The notes under the pieces are model-generated. The model was not told the origin of the DNA. It was given only the letters and a program-made list of their open reading frames with translations, and did not search any database. Of a stretch of DNA of 64,000 bases, positions 18,076 to 27,912 are shown piece after piece (positions within the stretch are counted from its first letter, which is position 1; each line of letters opens with the position of its first letter). Both the position numbers and the translations under genes were made by a program. Source of the stretch: an uncultured Roseobacter sp. (lineage in GTDB: Bacteria; Pseudomonadota; Alphaproteobacteria; Rhodobacterales; Rhodobacteraceae); contig NZ_CANMNK010000002.1 of NCBI RefSeq assembly GCF_947499265.1, positions 620,001-684,000 on the forward strand. Direction: 5' to 3'.

Positions 18076-21000
18076 ATGGCTGAGCAAACGCATATCACCG
18101 TCTCCGGCGTGCCCGAAGGGTTTGACGCGCAGTTTCTGCTGTCGGAACTGGCACGTCAGGACGGGCCGATCCTGCATGTGGCGCGCGATGACAAGCGGCT
18201 TGCGGCGCTGCAGGCGGCATTGCGCTTTTTTGCCCCCGATATGCCGGTGGTGGTGTTTCCCGGCTGGGACTGCTTGCCCTACGACCGGGTGTCGCCAAAT
18301 GCGGATATTTCCGCGCAGCGCATGGCGACGCTGGCGGGTCTGGTGCACGGCATGCCGGACCGCTTCATCCTGCTGACCACGCTCAACGCCGCCACGCAGC
18401 GGGTCCCGGCGCGCGCAACGCTCAAGGATGCGGCGTTTTCGGCCCGTGTCGGCGACCGGGTGGACGAAGGCGCTCTGCGGACCTTCCTTGTGCGCATGGG
18501 GTTTGTGCAAAGCCCGACAGTCACGGAACCCGGCGACTATGCCATTCGCGGCGGGATCATCGACATCTTCCCGCCGGGTGATCTGGGGCCTGTGCGGCTT
18601 GATCTCTTTGGCGATGTGCTGGACGGCGCGCGCCGCTTTGATGCCGCCACACAGCTGACCACCGAAAAGCTCGATGTTGTTGAATTGGCGCCCGTGTCCG
18701 AAGTGATCCTGGACGAGGCCGCGATCACGCGGTTCCGGCAGAATTACCGGATCGAATTTGGCGCCGCGGGGACGGATGATCCGCTCTATGAAGCAATCAG
18801 CGCCGGGCGCAAACATCAGGGTGCGGAACACTGGTTGCCGTTTTTCCACGAGGCGTTGGAGACGCTTTTCGACTACGTCCCGCAGGCGGTGATCACGCTC
18901 GATGATCAGGTCACACCGATCCGTTTGGCGCGGTGGGACAGCATCGCGGATCAGTATGAGACCCGGCGCCTGGCGATGGCGCACCGCTCCAAGATGGACA
19001 GCGTCTACAAGCCCAGCCCGCCGGACGGGCTCTATCTGGATGATGCGGCGTGGGAGGCGCTTACAGCCAAGCGTCGGGTCTTGCAGATCGCGGCATTGCC
19101 CCAGCCCACGGGCCTTGGCGTCACCGATGCCGGCGCGCGGATTGGCCGTAACTTTGCGCCGGAACGTCAGCAGGAATCTTTAAGCCTTTTCGGTGCATTG
19201 GCGGCACATATTAAAGTCAAATTAGACGACGGTCCGGTGCTGATCGCCAGCTATTCCGAGGGCGCGCGCGAACGTCTGACCGGGCTGATCGAGGACGAAG
19301 GACTGGCCGAGGCGATCCCAGTGCCAAATGCCACCCGCATTGGCAAACGCGGGCTGCATCTGGCGGTATGGGCGCTGGAACACGGGTTCGAAGCGCCCGG
19401 TCTTACCGTGATCTCGGAGCAGGACGTGCTGGGCGACCGGCTGATCCGGGGGGCAAAGAAAAAGCGCCGCGCGGAGAATTTCTTGACGGAGACACAATCG
19501 CTCAGCCCCGGCGATCTGATCGTGCATGTGGATCACGGGATTGGCCGCTACAAAGGGCTGGAGGTTGTCACCGCAGCCGGGGCCGCACATGAATGTATCC
19601 TTTTGGAATATGCCGAAGGGTCAAAACTTTACCTGCCGGTGGAGAACATCGAGCTGCTCTCGAAATACGGCCATGAAGAGGGGCTGCTTGACCGGCTGGG
19701 CGGCGGCGCGTGGCAGGCCAAGAAAGCGCGGCTCAAGGAGCGCATCCGCGAGATTGCCGACAAGCTGATCCGGGTCGCTGCCGAACGCGCGCTGCGCAAG
19801 GCGCCGGTGCTGGAGCCGCCCGCCGGTATGTGGGACGCGTTTTCCGCGCGTTTCCCTTATCAGGAAACCGATGATCAGCTGCGCGCCATTGGCGATGTCA
19901 TCGACGATCTGACCTCCGGCAATCCGATGGACCGGCTGGTCTGTGGCGACGTGGGCTTTGGCAAGACCGAGGTGGCGATGCGCGCGGCCTTCGTTGCGGC
20001 CATGTCGGGCGTGCAGGTGGCGGTGATCGCGCCGACGACCTTGCTGGCACGGCAGCATTACAAGAGCTTTGCCGAGCGGTTCCGGGGCTTTCCGATCAAC
20101 GTGCGCCAGCTGAGCCGTTTCGTTTCGGCCAAGGAGGCCAATGCCACGCGTGACGGCATGGCGCGCGGCACTGTGGACATCGTGATCGGCACCCACGCGC
20201 TGCTGGCCAAGGGGATCCGCTTCCAGAACCTCGGGTTGCTGGTGATCGACGAAGAACAGCATTTTGGCGTGACGCACAAGGAACGCCTGAAACAGCTGCG
20301 CACCGACATCCACGTGCTGACGCTCACCGCCACACCGATCCCGCGGACGCTGCAGCTGAGCCTCACCGGCGTGCGGGACCTCAGCATCATCGGCACGCCA
20401 CCCGTAGATAGGTTGGCTATCCGCACCTATGTCAGCGAATTCGATACGGTGACTCTGCGCGAGGCGCTCTTGCGTGAACATTATCGCGGCGGGCAATCGT
20501 TTTACGTGGTGCCGCGCATTTCCGATCTGCCGGAGATCGAGGAGTTTCTGAAGGAACAACTCCCTGAACTGACCTATGTTGTGGCCCATGGCCAGATGGC
20601 CGCAGGCGAACTGGATGACCGCATGAACGCCTTTTACGATGGCAAATTCGACATTCTGCTTGCCACGACCATCGTCGAATCCGGTCTTGATATCCCGACG
20701 GCCAACACGATGGTGGTGCACCGGGCGGATATGTTTGGGTTGGCGCAGCTTTATCAGATCCGGGGCCGCGTCGGGCGCTCCAAGACGCGCGCCTATGCCT
20801 ATCTGACCACGAAACCGCGCGCCAAGCTGACGGCCACGGCGGAGAAACGGCTGCGGGTGCTCTCAAGCCTCGACACGCTGGGGGCGGGGTTCACGCTGGC
20901 GAGCCAGGACCTCGACATTCGCGGGGCGGGCAACCTGCTGGGCGAAGAGCAATCGGGGCAGATGCGGGATGTGGGCTTTGAGCTTTATCAGTCGATGCTG

Positions 21001-21543
21001 GAAGAGGCGATTGCCAAGATCCGCGCGGGCGAAATGGAAGGGCTCTCAGAGGCCGACGACCAATGGGCGCCACAGATCAATCTCGGCGTGCCGGTCCTGA
21101 TCCCCGAAGATTATGTGCCCGATCTGGACGTGCGCCTGGGACTTTACCGGCGCCTATCGAGCCTGAGCACGAAAGTCGAACTGGAAGGGTTCGCTGCAGA
21201 ACTCATCGACCGCTTTGGCAAGCTGCCGCGTGAGGTCAACACGCTGATGCTGGTGGTACGGATCAAGGCCATGTGCAAGCGTGCTGGCATCGCCAAGCTG
21301 GATGGCGGCCCCAAGGGCGCGACCATCCAGTTTCACAACGATAAATTCGCCTCCCCCAAAGGTCTGGTGGAATTCATTCAGGACCAGCGCGGCATGGCAA
21401 AGGTCAAGGACAACAAGATCGTGGTGCGCCGCGACTGGAAAGCGGATGTCGACAAGATCAAGGGGGCCTTTGCCATCGCCCGCGATCTGGCGGAGAAGGT
21501 CATGGCAGAGAAAAAGGCCCGGAAGAAGGCGAAAGCCAGCTGA
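18076..21543 (+). CDS. mfd: Transcription-repair coupling factor Mfd
   Basis: A protein of about 1155 residues. The N-terminal UvrB-like module is followed by the RNA polymerase-interacting domain (HVDHGIGRYKGL). The SF2 helicase core has Walker A DVGFGKTEVAMRAA and the DEEQHFGV box, then the TRG motif region and a C-terminal domain. Mfd removes RNA polymerase stalled at lesions and recruits UvrA. A TTG four codons upstream (18064) is possible; ATG 18076 is preferred. The stop lies directly against the convergent MFS gene, with no spacer. Confidence 0.96.
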   Translation: MAEQTHITVSGVPEGFDAQFLLSELARQDGPILHVARDDKRLAALQAALRFFAPDMPVVVFPGWDCLPYDRVSPNADISAQRMATLAGLVHGMPDRFILLTTLNAATQRVPARATLKDAAFSARVGDRVDEGALRTFLVRMGFVQSPTVTEPGDYAIRGGIIDIFPPGDLGPVRLDLFGDVLDGARRFDAATQLTTEKLDVVELAPVSEVILDEAAITRFRQNYRIEFGAAGTDDPLYEAISAGRKHQGAEHWLPFFHEALETLFDYVPQAVITLDDQVTPIRLARWDSIADQYETRRLAMAHRSKMDSVYKPSPPDGLYLDDAAWEALTAKRRVLQIAALPQPTGLGVTDAGARIGRNFAPERQQESLSLFGALAAHIKVKLDDGPVLIASYSEGARERLTGLIEDEGLAEAIPVPNATRIGKRGLHLAVWALEHGFEAPGLTVISEQDVLGDRLIRGAKKKRRAENFLTETQSLSPGDLIVHVDHGIGRYKGLEVVTAAGAAHECILLEYAEGSKLYLPVENIELLSKYGHEEGLLDRLGGGAWQAKKARLKERIREIADKLIRVAAERALRKAPVLEPPAGMWDAFSARFPYQETDDQLRAIGDVIDDLTSGNPMDRLVCGDVGFGKTEVAMRAAFVAAMSGVQVAVIAPTTLLARQHYKSFAERFRGFPINVRQLSRFVSAKEANATRDGMARGTVDIVIGTHALLAKGIRFQNLGLLVIDEEQHFGVTHKERLKQLRTDIHVLTLTATPIPRTLQLSLTGVRDLSIIGTPPVDRLAIRTYVSEFDTVTLREALLREHYRGGQSFYVVPRISDLPEIEEFLKEQLPELTYVVAHGQMAAGELDDRMNAFYDGKFDILLATTIVESGLDIPTANTMVVHRADMFGLAQLYQIRGRVGRSKTRAYAYLTTKPRAKLTATAEKRLRVLSSLDTLGAGFTLASQDLDIRGAGNLLGEEQSGQMRDVGFELYQSMLEEAIAKIRAGEMEGLSEADDQWAPQINLGVPVLIPEDYVPDLDVRLGLYRRLSSLSTKVELEGFAAELIDRFGKLPREVNTLMLVVRIKAMCKRAGIAKLDGGPKGATIQFHNDKFASPKGLVEFIQDQRGMAKVKDNKIVVRRDWKADVDKIKGAFAIARDLAEKVMAEKKARKKAKAS

Positions 21544-22764
21544 TCATTCAGCGGGCAGGCGCGCCTCGATCCGTCCCATGTAGCGCATCAGCACAAATGC
21601 CATTGTCGCCATGAGCAGAATGGCCCCGACCAGCGGGCGGATCGTCCCGTCGAAAAGCAGCCCGATGGGCGATGCGATCGCGGCGGCCAACACGGTTGAG
21701 ACGGCACCGATCACACTCGCGGCCATGCCCGCGATATGTCCCATCGGTTCCATGGCAATGGCGTTGAGATTACCGATGGTCAGCCCCGCCTGAAAGAACA
21801 GATAGGCCTGCCAGAAAGCAAAAACGGCAAAGCTGCTGGTGCCGAAGGTTTCGTTCTGGACCAGCACGGTGGCAGAGAGCAGGATCTGGATCGACAGGGC
21901 GATGGTGATCAGGCGGCGCATGCCCAGACGCACCACCAGCATCGCGTTGAGAAAACTCGCCCCCGCAGACACCAGCGCGATGCCACCGAACCAGAAGTGG
22001 AAGGTATCCTGCTTGTCGTAGACATGTTCGTAAATCGGTTGGATCAGCATCAGGACCGAGAACAGCATCGACATGCACAGGGTCTGCACAAGGATCGACA
22101 GCCGCACGATGGGATGTGTGAACATGTCGCGCACCGCGTCGAGCAGCAGGCGCATTCTGAGCGGGCGACGGTTTTCCCGCGGCAGGGTTTCCGGTAATCG
22201 AAGGATAAGCCAAGCCGCTGAAATCACGGAGAAACCGATGAACGCCATGAAAATGCCGCGCCAGCCGCTTGTGGTGATGATCACATAGCCCAGGGTGGGG
22301 GCAAACCCGGGCACCAGCGTGAAGATCATCATCACGATGGAGACGATCTTGGCCATTTCGCGCCCGGAAAAGAGATCCCGAATGACGGCGATGGACACGA
22401 CGCGCGGACCGGCGGCGCCAAGCCCCTGCAGGATGCGGGCGGCAATGACCACCTCGAAACTGGCGCTGGCCCAGGCGATGGCAGAGGCGAGGATATAGAC
22501 CGCAGCACCACATACCATCACCGTCTTGCGCCCGAAGGCATCGGACAGCGGGCCGGTGAAAAACGTCCCGATGCCCATGCCAAGCACAAATGCGGTCATG
22601 ATCAGCGGTGCGCGGGTCGGATCGTCGGGCGTTAGCTCCTGCGCGATGTTCGGCAGGGCTGGCAGCATCGCGTCGATTGAAAACGCGATGGTGGCAAACA
22701 TCATCGCCATCAGGGCAATAAACTCAACCCGCCCAATTGCGGGCTGTGATACTGGTTCCGACAC
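21544..22764 (-). CDS. MFS drug efflux transporter, Bcr/CflA family
   Basis: A 406-residue membrane protein with about twelve hydrophobic segments. The motif-A-like segment GPLSDAFGRKTVMVCGA between the second and third helices and ARILQGLGAAGPRVVSIAVIRD mark the Bcr/CflA drug:proton antiporters. Substrates in this family include bicyclomycin, sulfonamides and chloramphenicol, but specificity here is unknown. The 125 bases upstream contain an AT-rich stretch that probably holds its promoter. Confidence 0.9.
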   Translation of the reverse strand: MSEPVSQPAIGRVEFIALMAMMFATIAFSIDAMLPALPNIAQELTPDDPTRAPLIMTAFVLGMGIGTFFTGPLSDAFGRKTVMVCGAAVYILASAIAWASASFEVVIAARILQGLGAAGPRVVSIAVIRDLFSGREMAKIVSIVMMIFTLVPGFAPTLGYVIITTSGWRGIFMAFIGFSVISAAWLILRLPETLPRENRRPLRMRLLLDAVRDMFTHPIVRLSILVQTLCMSMLFSVLMLIQPIYEHVYDKQDTFHFWFGGIALVSAGASFLNAMLVVRLGMRRLITIALSIQILLSATVLVQNETFGTSSFAVFAFWQAYLFFQAGLTIGNLNAIAMEPMGHIAGMAASVIGAVSTVLAAAIASPIGLLFDGTIRPLVGAILLMATMAFVLMRYMGRIEARLPAE

Positions 22765-22890
22765 GATAAAACTCCTAGCCGAAAGCGAAATAGAGCCTCG
22801 GTTGATCGGGTGTAACTCAGAGTTGTATTACAAACAATGTCACAATTTTACACAATGCGGCCTGCGCTTCTGTGGGGATGAAAATTTCCG

Positions 22891-23532
22891 TCAGGCGGCG
22901 GCAGAAAGCTCGCTGATCACCTTCGCCCATAGCTCAGGCGGTTGTGCGCCCGGCACCGCGTGTTTGCCCGCAACAATGAAGGTCGGGACGGAATTGACGC
23001 CCATGGATCGGCTGTGCGCGTCACGCTTGCGGATGTCGTCCTCGTCCGCATCAGAAGCCAAGAGTTTGCGGACCACGGCGGCATCCATCTCGATGCCATC
23101 GGCAATATCCGCCAGTACATCGTGATCGCCGATATCGCGAGCATCGACGAAATAGGCTTGAAATAATGCGGAAACGGCGGCTGTTTGCCGCCCCTCAATG
23201 CCTGCCCAGTGGATCAGGCGGTGCGCATCCAGCGTGTTGGGGGTGCGTTTCATCCCCTCGAAATCGATCTTCAGCCCGGCCGCTTCGGCGTGTTGCACCA
23301 CGGGCGCATAGGCGCGCACGGCGCCTTCTTTGCCGCCAAACTTGCCCTCCAGATAGGCGCGGCGGTCCATCCCGTCGCGGGGCATGTCGGGGTTCAGTTG
23401 AAACGGGTGCCACTCAATGACAAAGGGATGATCCGGCGTGTCGGCCAGCGCCTTGTCGAGATGGGTCTTGCCGATATAGCACCAGGGGCAAATCGGGTCG
23501 GACATGATGTCGAGCTTGATGGTGTTGGTCAT
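22891..23532 (-). CDS. DsbA-family oxidoreductase, FrnE-like
   Basis: A 213-residue thioredoxin-fold protein. The N-terminal DIMSDPICPWCYIGK contains a CPWC redox pair, followed by the DsbA helical insert; GVNSVPTFIV supplies the cis-Pro loop. There is no signal peptide, so it acts in the cytoplasm, as FrnE/2-hydroxychromene-2-carboxylate-isomerase relatives do. Its start overlaps the stop of the CoA-ligase gene upstream (ATGA), so it is co-translated with that gene. A disulfide or glutathione-dependent isomerase role is inferred from family only. Confidence 0.88.
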   Translation of the reverse strand: MTNTIKLDIMSDPICPWCYIGKTHLDKALADTPDHPFVIEWHPFQLNPDMPRDGMDRRAYLEGKFGGKEGAVRAYAPVVQHAEAAGLKIDFEGMKRTPNTLDAHRLIHWAGIEGRQTAAVSALFQAYFVDARDIGDHDVLADIADGIEMDAAVVRKLLASDADEDDIRKRDAHSRSMGVNSVPTFIVAGKHAVPGAQPPELWAKVISELSAAA

Positions 23533-25043
23533 TTTGACGCCTCGAAACCGGCCCGCAGGGCGCGCCGCAGAATTTTGCCATTGGCCCCCATGGGCAGCTC
23601 CGGCAGGTGAACATATAGGCGCGGTTGTTTATATCGTGCCAACTTATCAGACACATAGGTGTGCAACTCGTGATCGTCCAGTGCCGCGGGGCCGGTGTAG
23701 AAAGCCGCAATCACTCGCGCGTCGGTTTTGATCTCGACATCCGTGACCGCGACGGCGGTGATATCGGCGCGCGCGGTCAGCACGGATTCGACCTCGATGG
23801 GAGAGACCCGGTAGCCGCCCGCGTTCATCATATCGTCGTTGCGACCCAGATAGGTGATCTGCCCATCCTCGGACATCACCCCCTGATCGCCGGTCAGGAA
23901 CCACTCTCCCTGCCATTTGGCTGCGGTTTCTTCCGGGGCGTTAAGGTATCCCAGCATCAGGCCGGGATCGTCGCGATGTACCGCGATGGTGCCTTCGGTG
24001 CCCAGCGGTACCGGCCCGTCCTCGCCCATCAGCGCCACGCGCCGCCCGGGTTGGGGTCGCCCCAGCGTGTCGGCGGAGGTCGGCAGACCCGGTGCGCTGG
24101 AAATGAAGGTCGAGCATTCGGACATGCCATAGGCTTCGAAAACCTGCGTCCTGGTAAGGGCGGTCCAGGCCCTGGCGATGCGGGACGGCAGTTTTTCCCC
24201 AGCGCTGAGGCCGTGGCGCAATGCACGGCTTTCGAAAGGCGCGTTTTTCTTGAGAAGTTGGCGGTAAACCCCTGGTGCAGCTGCGAATATCGTGGCGCGA
24301 TACTCTGCGAGTAAGTCGGGTAAGGCTTGGGCTCCGGTGCCTGCGGCAGGGATCAAGGCGGTGGCACCGACCGTCCACGGGTCCATCAGACCGGTGCCCA
24401 AGGTGTAGGTCCAATTGAATGCGCCGGCGTGCAGCACCCGGTCATGTGCCGTCAGCCCGTACCAGCCGTCAAACATCATGCGCCGCGCCCAGATGGCACG
24501 GTGCGCGTGCAGCACGCCGCGCGGCACACCCGAAGTGCCCGAAGTATAGATGATATAGCCCAATCGATCAGGATCCCCCATGTGGAAGTCTGCTGGCGGC
24601 AACGCCCTGAACGTGCGCAATTGGTCCAGGCCGCAGAGCGCCGGGTCCTCCGGGCAGGCCACGGCAGGATCGCGCAAGATCGCCGAAGGCGTGATTTCCG
24701 TGATGATTTTAGCGGTTTCAGGTTCGGTCAGTGCGGAGGAGGTCGGAATGGGCACCAGACCAGCAGTCAACGCGCCCAGATATGCGATGGGAAAATCGAC
24801 GGTATTGCCCAGCCGCATCAGCACCTTGTCGCCAGGCTTCAGACCAAGACCCAGAAAACCGGTGGCAGTGCCGCGCACCGCAGCTTCGAGCGCTGCAAAC
24901 GTCCATGTTTCAACGTCATCCTGACCGAGGACCAACAGCGCGTCTTTCTGTGGGTTTTGGTGCGCGGCGGCCAGAACGTAGGCTGCCATGTTGAAGGGCC
25001 GGGGGCAGGGCGCGGGGGGCCCTTCGTCGAAAACTGAAAGCAT
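23529..25043 (-). CDS. AMP-forming acyl/aryl-CoA ligase (benzoate-CoA-ligase-like)
   Basis: A 504-residue adenylate-forming ligase. The P-loop-like motif YTSGTSGVPRGVLHAHRA, the A5 region EAYGMSECS, the hinge YLGRNDDMMNAGGYRVSP and a C-terminal GKILRRALR Lys motif are all present, so the enzyme should be active. It couples a carboxylic acid to CoA through an acyl-AMP. The overall pattern is closest to benzoate-CoA ligases, but aliphatic substrates are possible. It overlaps the FrnE-like gene and is divergent from an XRE-cupin regulator 64 bases away, its likely controller. Confidence 0.85.
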   Translation of the reverse strand: MLSVFDEGPPAPCPRPFNMAAYVLAAAHQNPQKDALLVLGQDDVETWTFAALEAAVRGTATGFLGLGLKPGDKVLMRLGNTVDFPIAYLGALTAGLVPIPTSSALTEPETAKIITEITPSAILRDPAVACPEDPALCGLDQLRTFRALPPADFHMGDPDRLGYIIYTSGTSGVPRGVLHAHRAIWARRMMFDGWYGLTAHDRVLHAGAFNWTYTLGTGLMDPWTVGATALIPAAGTGAQALPDLLAEYRATIFAAAPGVYRQLLKKNAPFESRALRHGLSAGEKLPSRIARAWTALTRTQVFEAYGMSECSTFISSAPGLPTSADTLGRPQPGRRVALMGEDGPVPLGTEGTIAVHRDDPGLMLGYLNAPEETAAKWQGEWFLTGDQGVMSEDGQITYLGRNDDMMNAGGYRVSPIEVESVLTARADITAVAVTDVEIKTDARVIAAFYTGPAALDDHELHTYVSDKLARYKQPRLYVHLPELPMGANGKILRRALRAGFEASK

Positions 25044-25107
25044 GATGGCGTGCTAGCGCGACGCTCCCTGCGTTGCAAGCCTGCCTGCTTGGCCTTATAG
25101 CTTTAGG

Positions 25108-25731
25108 ATGACAAACGCAGACCCAAAAACCCTGATCCAGATTGCACGCCAGACCGGTACGGAGGAACACGGCGCGCCCGTGGACCTTGGCCAGCGCGTG
25201 CGTGAGTTGCGCAAGGCACGGAACTGGACACTGGAACATGCCGCCAGTCAGGCCGGGCTGGCACGCTCAACGCTGAGCAAGATCGAAAACGGCCAGATGT
25301 CCCCCACCTATGACGCGCTGAAAAAGCTGGCTGTGGGTTTGGAAATCTCGATCCCGCAGCTTTTCACGCCGCCGCAGGCGGGCCAGATCAACGGGCGTAT
25401 GGCGGTCACGAAATCCGGACAGGGCGCAGGCCAGGCAACGGTGACCTATGAGCATGAGTTGCTCGCTGAAACCTTGACCAAGAAGCAGATGCTGCCCTAC
25501 CGCGCACGGGTACGGGCGCGGAAAATGGAAGAATTCGAAGGTTGGGTGCGCCACGACGGCGAAGAATTTCTATACGTGCTGACTGGCGTGATCCGGCTCT
25601 ACACCGAATTCTATGAGCCGGTCGAAATGCGCCGGGGCGACAGTGCCTATTACGACGCGACCATGGGCCACAACGTGGTGTCGGTCAGCGAGGAGGACGC
25701 CAATATCCTCTGGGTCACGTCGCTGACCTGA
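25108..25731 (+). CDS. XRE-family regulator with C-terminal cupin domain
   Basis: A 207-residue transcription factor. An N-terminal helix-turn-helix of the Cro/C1 type (LGQRVRELRKARNWTLEHAASQAGLARSTLSKIENGQMSP, about residues 27-66) is joined to a cupin sensor domain (about 125-205: EEFLYVLTGVIRLYTEFYEPVEMRRGDSAYYDATMGH). Such proteins usually bind a small ligand in the cupin and control a nearby operon. It is divergent from the CoA-ligase/FrnE-like pair, which it probably regulates along with itself. Confidence 0.88.
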   Translation: MTNADPKTLIQIARQTGTEEHGAPVDLGQRVRELRKARNWTLEHAASQAGLARSTLSKIENGQMSPTYDALKKLAVGLEISIPQLFTPPQAGQINGRMAVTKSGQGAGQATVTYEHELLAETLTKKQMLPYRARVRARKMEEFEGWVRHDGEEFLYVLTGVIRLYTEFYEPVEMRRGDSAYYDATMGHNVVSVSEEDANILWVTSLT

Positions 25732-25741
25732 GGCCAGGGGA

Positions 25742-27559
25742 TCAGCTCGGATCGTACCACCATGTTTCCGGCATGAAATTCGGCCCATCGCCATAGATGG
25801 GCAGGACATCGGGGTATTTCATTTCCTTGATGTGCGCGATCTGACCGGCGGTGAATTGCCAGAACGGGACGACATAGCGCCCGGCGGTGAGCACACGGTC
25901 CAGCGCCCGCACGGCGGCGACAAATTCCTGCTTCTCCTTGGCGGCCAGCATGGCATCGATCATCCCGTCCACGGCGGGTGACGCGACCCCCATCAGATTG
26001 CGCGATCCCGGTTGGTCCGCGGCCTCTGACCCCCAGTAAAACCGCTGTTCGTTGCCGGGCGACAGCGACAGCGCGCGTCGGTAGTAGGTCATGTCGAAAT
26101 CAAATTCATTTGTGCGTGCCGTGTATTGCGCGCTGTCGGTTGTTTCGATGGCGACATCGACACCAAGCCGCTTCAGGCCGGAGACATAGAGGTCGGCGAT
26201 GGCGATGTTCTCGCTGCTGTCTTGTGCCAGCAGGATGGTGAACCTCAGTGGCTGACCCGATGCATTGCGCATCTGACCATCTTGCGGGGCCCAGCCCGCC
26301 TCGGCCAGCAAGGCCATGGCCGCCCGGATGCCCTGGCGGTTGCGGGCGGAGCCGTCGGATTGTGGCAGCGCGTAGCCCTCCAGGGTGCCGGGCAAAAGCT
26401 GGGCGGCAAAGGGCGTGAGCAATTCAGACACCGCGCCCCCTGCGGGCCCATCCTGCATCGCCAGGCCGGAGTTGGAGAAATAGGAGGTGATCCGCGGCTG
26501 CGCGCCGCCGGTCAGCGTGTCGTTGATGTATTCGAAGTTGAAGGCCTGAATCATCGCCTCGCGCACGCGCCAGTCATCAAAGGGGGGCCTGCGCGTGTTC
26601 ATCACAAAACCGGTCATGCCGGAGGGTTTCTGATGCGGTATTTCCGACTTGATGACGTCACCACGGTCGATGCTGGGGAAATTATACTGTGTCGCCCATT
26701 TTTCGGCGTTGAACTCGCGCAGCGCCGAGATGTCACCGCCCTTGAAAGCCTCGAAAAGGACGGTGGCATCGCCGTAGAAATCCAGCTTGATGCTGTCGAT
26801 GTTATGGGTGCCGCGCCGGAAGGGCACCTCCGCACCCCAATAATCCGGATTGCGGGTCAATTGCACAAAACGTCCCGCTTCGTAATTGGACACGACGTAA
26901 GGCCCGGTCCCGATGGGCACGTCGGCCAGCTGTGCATTGGCAAAATCGCGTCCTTCCCATTGGGCACGGCTGAGGATCGGACGCATGCCAGCCAGCAGCG
27001 CCAGCTCACGATTGTCGGTGTTGAACTTGATGCGCAGGGATCTTGGGCCGGTCTGGGTAATGCTCTCGATCTGGTCACCCAGCCCGTGGTAGCGCGGGTG
27101 CCCGTCGGTGCCGAGCAGTTCGTAGGAGAAAATCACATCATCCACGGTTACGGGCGTGCCGTCGGAAAACCGCGCCTCTTCGCGCAGGGTGAAAGCGACC
27201 CAGGAGCGGTCCTCAGGCACCTCAACCGATTCGGCCAAAAGACCGTAAAGGGTGAAGGGTTCGTCCCAGGAACGGCCCATCAGCGCTTCATGGGTGAAAA
27301 AGCTCAACTGCCAGGGAACGGTGCCCTTGCGCACAAAGGGATTGAGGCTGTCAAACCCGCCGGTGTTGCCCAGCGTGATGCTGCCCCCCTTGGGCGCGTC
27401 GGGGCGCGCGTAGGGCAGAGACACAAAATCAGGTGGCAATGCCGGGGACCCATACATAGATATCCCGTGTTGCGGTTCAGCAACCGCGGCATTGACCCAG
27501 AGAATCGCTGCCCACGCGACCAAAATCCGCAAAAGAGCGCGGAAAAAAACAGTACCCAT
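25742..27559 (-). CDS. Periplasmic oligopeptide-binding protein (ABC, SBP family 5, YejA-like)
   Basis: A 605-residue extracellular solute-binding protein. The N-terminus carries a Sec signal peptide (VAWAAILWVNAAVAEPQ). The SBP_bac_5 pattern is clear (PDAPKGGSITLGNTGGFDSLNPF, FTLREEARFSDGTPVTVDDVIFSYE). Length and the starting HGISMYGSPALP fit YejA-type binding proteins that deliver peptides or microcin C-like compounds to an ABC importer. No permease or ATPase genes adjoin, so the partner transporter must be elsewhere. It converges with the XRE-cupin gene. Confidence 0.88.
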   Translation of the reverse strand: MGTVFFRALLRILVAWAAILWVNAAVAEPQHGISMYGSPALPPDFVSLPYARPDAPKGGSITLGNTGGFDSLNPFVRKGTVPWQLSFFTHEALMGRSWDEPFTLYGLLAESVEVPEDRSWVAFTLREEARFSDGTPVTVDDVIFSYELLGTDGHPRYHGLGDQIESITQTGPRSLRIKFNTDNRELALLAGMRPILSRAQWEGRDFANAQLADVPIGTGPYVVSNYEAGRFVQLTRNPDYWGAEVPFRRGTHNIDSIKLDFYGDATVLFEAFKGGDISALREFNAEKWATQYNFPSIDRGDVIKSEIPHQKPSGMTGFVMNTRRPPFDDWRVREAMIQAFNFEYINDTLTGGAQPRITSYFSNSGLAMQDGPAGGAVSELLTPFAAQLLPGTLEGYALPQSDGSARNRQGIRAAMALLAEAGWAPQDGQMRNASGQPLRFTILLAQDSSENIAIADLYVSGLKRLGVDVAIETTDSAQYTARTNEFDFDMTYYRRALSLSPGNEQRFYWGSEAADQPGSRNLMGVASPAVDGMIDAMLAAKEKQEFVAAVRALDRVLTAGRYVVPFWQFTAGQIAHIKEMKYPDVLPIYGDGPNFMPETWWYDPS

Positions 27560-27638
27560 TTTGGAGACAATCTCCTGCTGCCCTTGTTTTCTTGGGTCTC
27601 AGACTACCGAGGTATTTACGTCTTATCAAACTTTTAGC

Positions 27639-27667
27639 TTGGACTGCGGCGTGAGATTGCTTATAAA
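27639..27667 (+). promoter_or_regulatory. Sigma-70-type promoter of candidate sRNA
   Basis: TTGGAC (-35) and TATAAA (-10) are separated by 17 bases. No protein gene follows within the transcript defined by the terminator at 27722-27749. Confidence 0.5.
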
Positions 27668-27673
27668 GAGGTC

Positions 27674-27749
27674 ACTGCTCGATAGGTTTCTTGCCTGTAT
27701 GAAACCTGCCTCAATAACTTAACGCCTGCCTTGTGCAGGCGTTTTTTTT
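27674..27749 (+). ncRNA. Candidate small RNA, about 75 nt, two hairpins
   Basis: The transcript predicted from the promoter at 27639-27667 would begin near 27674 and end at the intrinsic terminator. It holds one hairpin with a 7-bp stem (AGGTTTC/GAAACCT, 27684-27707) and a 10-nt loop (TTGCCTGTAT). A single-stranded AU-rich linker (TCAATAACTTA) follows, then the terminator stem and a U-run. No ORF of meaningful size fits. This architecture resembles Hfq-binding alphaproteobacterial sRNAs. It lies alone between the divergent yejA-like and bdhA genes. It could instead be a 5' leader attenuator of bdhA, but bdhA starts 163 bases after the terminator. Confidence 0.5.
27722..27749 (+). terminator. 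Strong intrinsic terminator
   Basis: A perfect 8-bp stem ACGCCTGC/GCAGGCGT with a five-base loop is followed by eight T residues. No protein gene lies upstream on this strand, which points to a non-coding transcript. Confidence 0.85.
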
Positions 27750-27912
27750 GGCCCCCGCAAACTTGCCCATCTTCTGGTCAGGGTTGCAGCCCGCCCCTGG
27801 GCGCACAACCACCGGATCGGTCAGACCTGCGAAAAGAGCGTTTCCTTTGCAGTCGCAGCAATGCATGATGTGTGCAACGCAGCATTTGCTCAGACAGGAA
27901 GGATCAAGTTTC

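Noticed and set aside
26126-27637. 503-codon plus-strand open frame opposite the peptide-binding protein gene
   Set aside because: Antisense shadow; the minus-strand gene has a signal peptide and family motifs.
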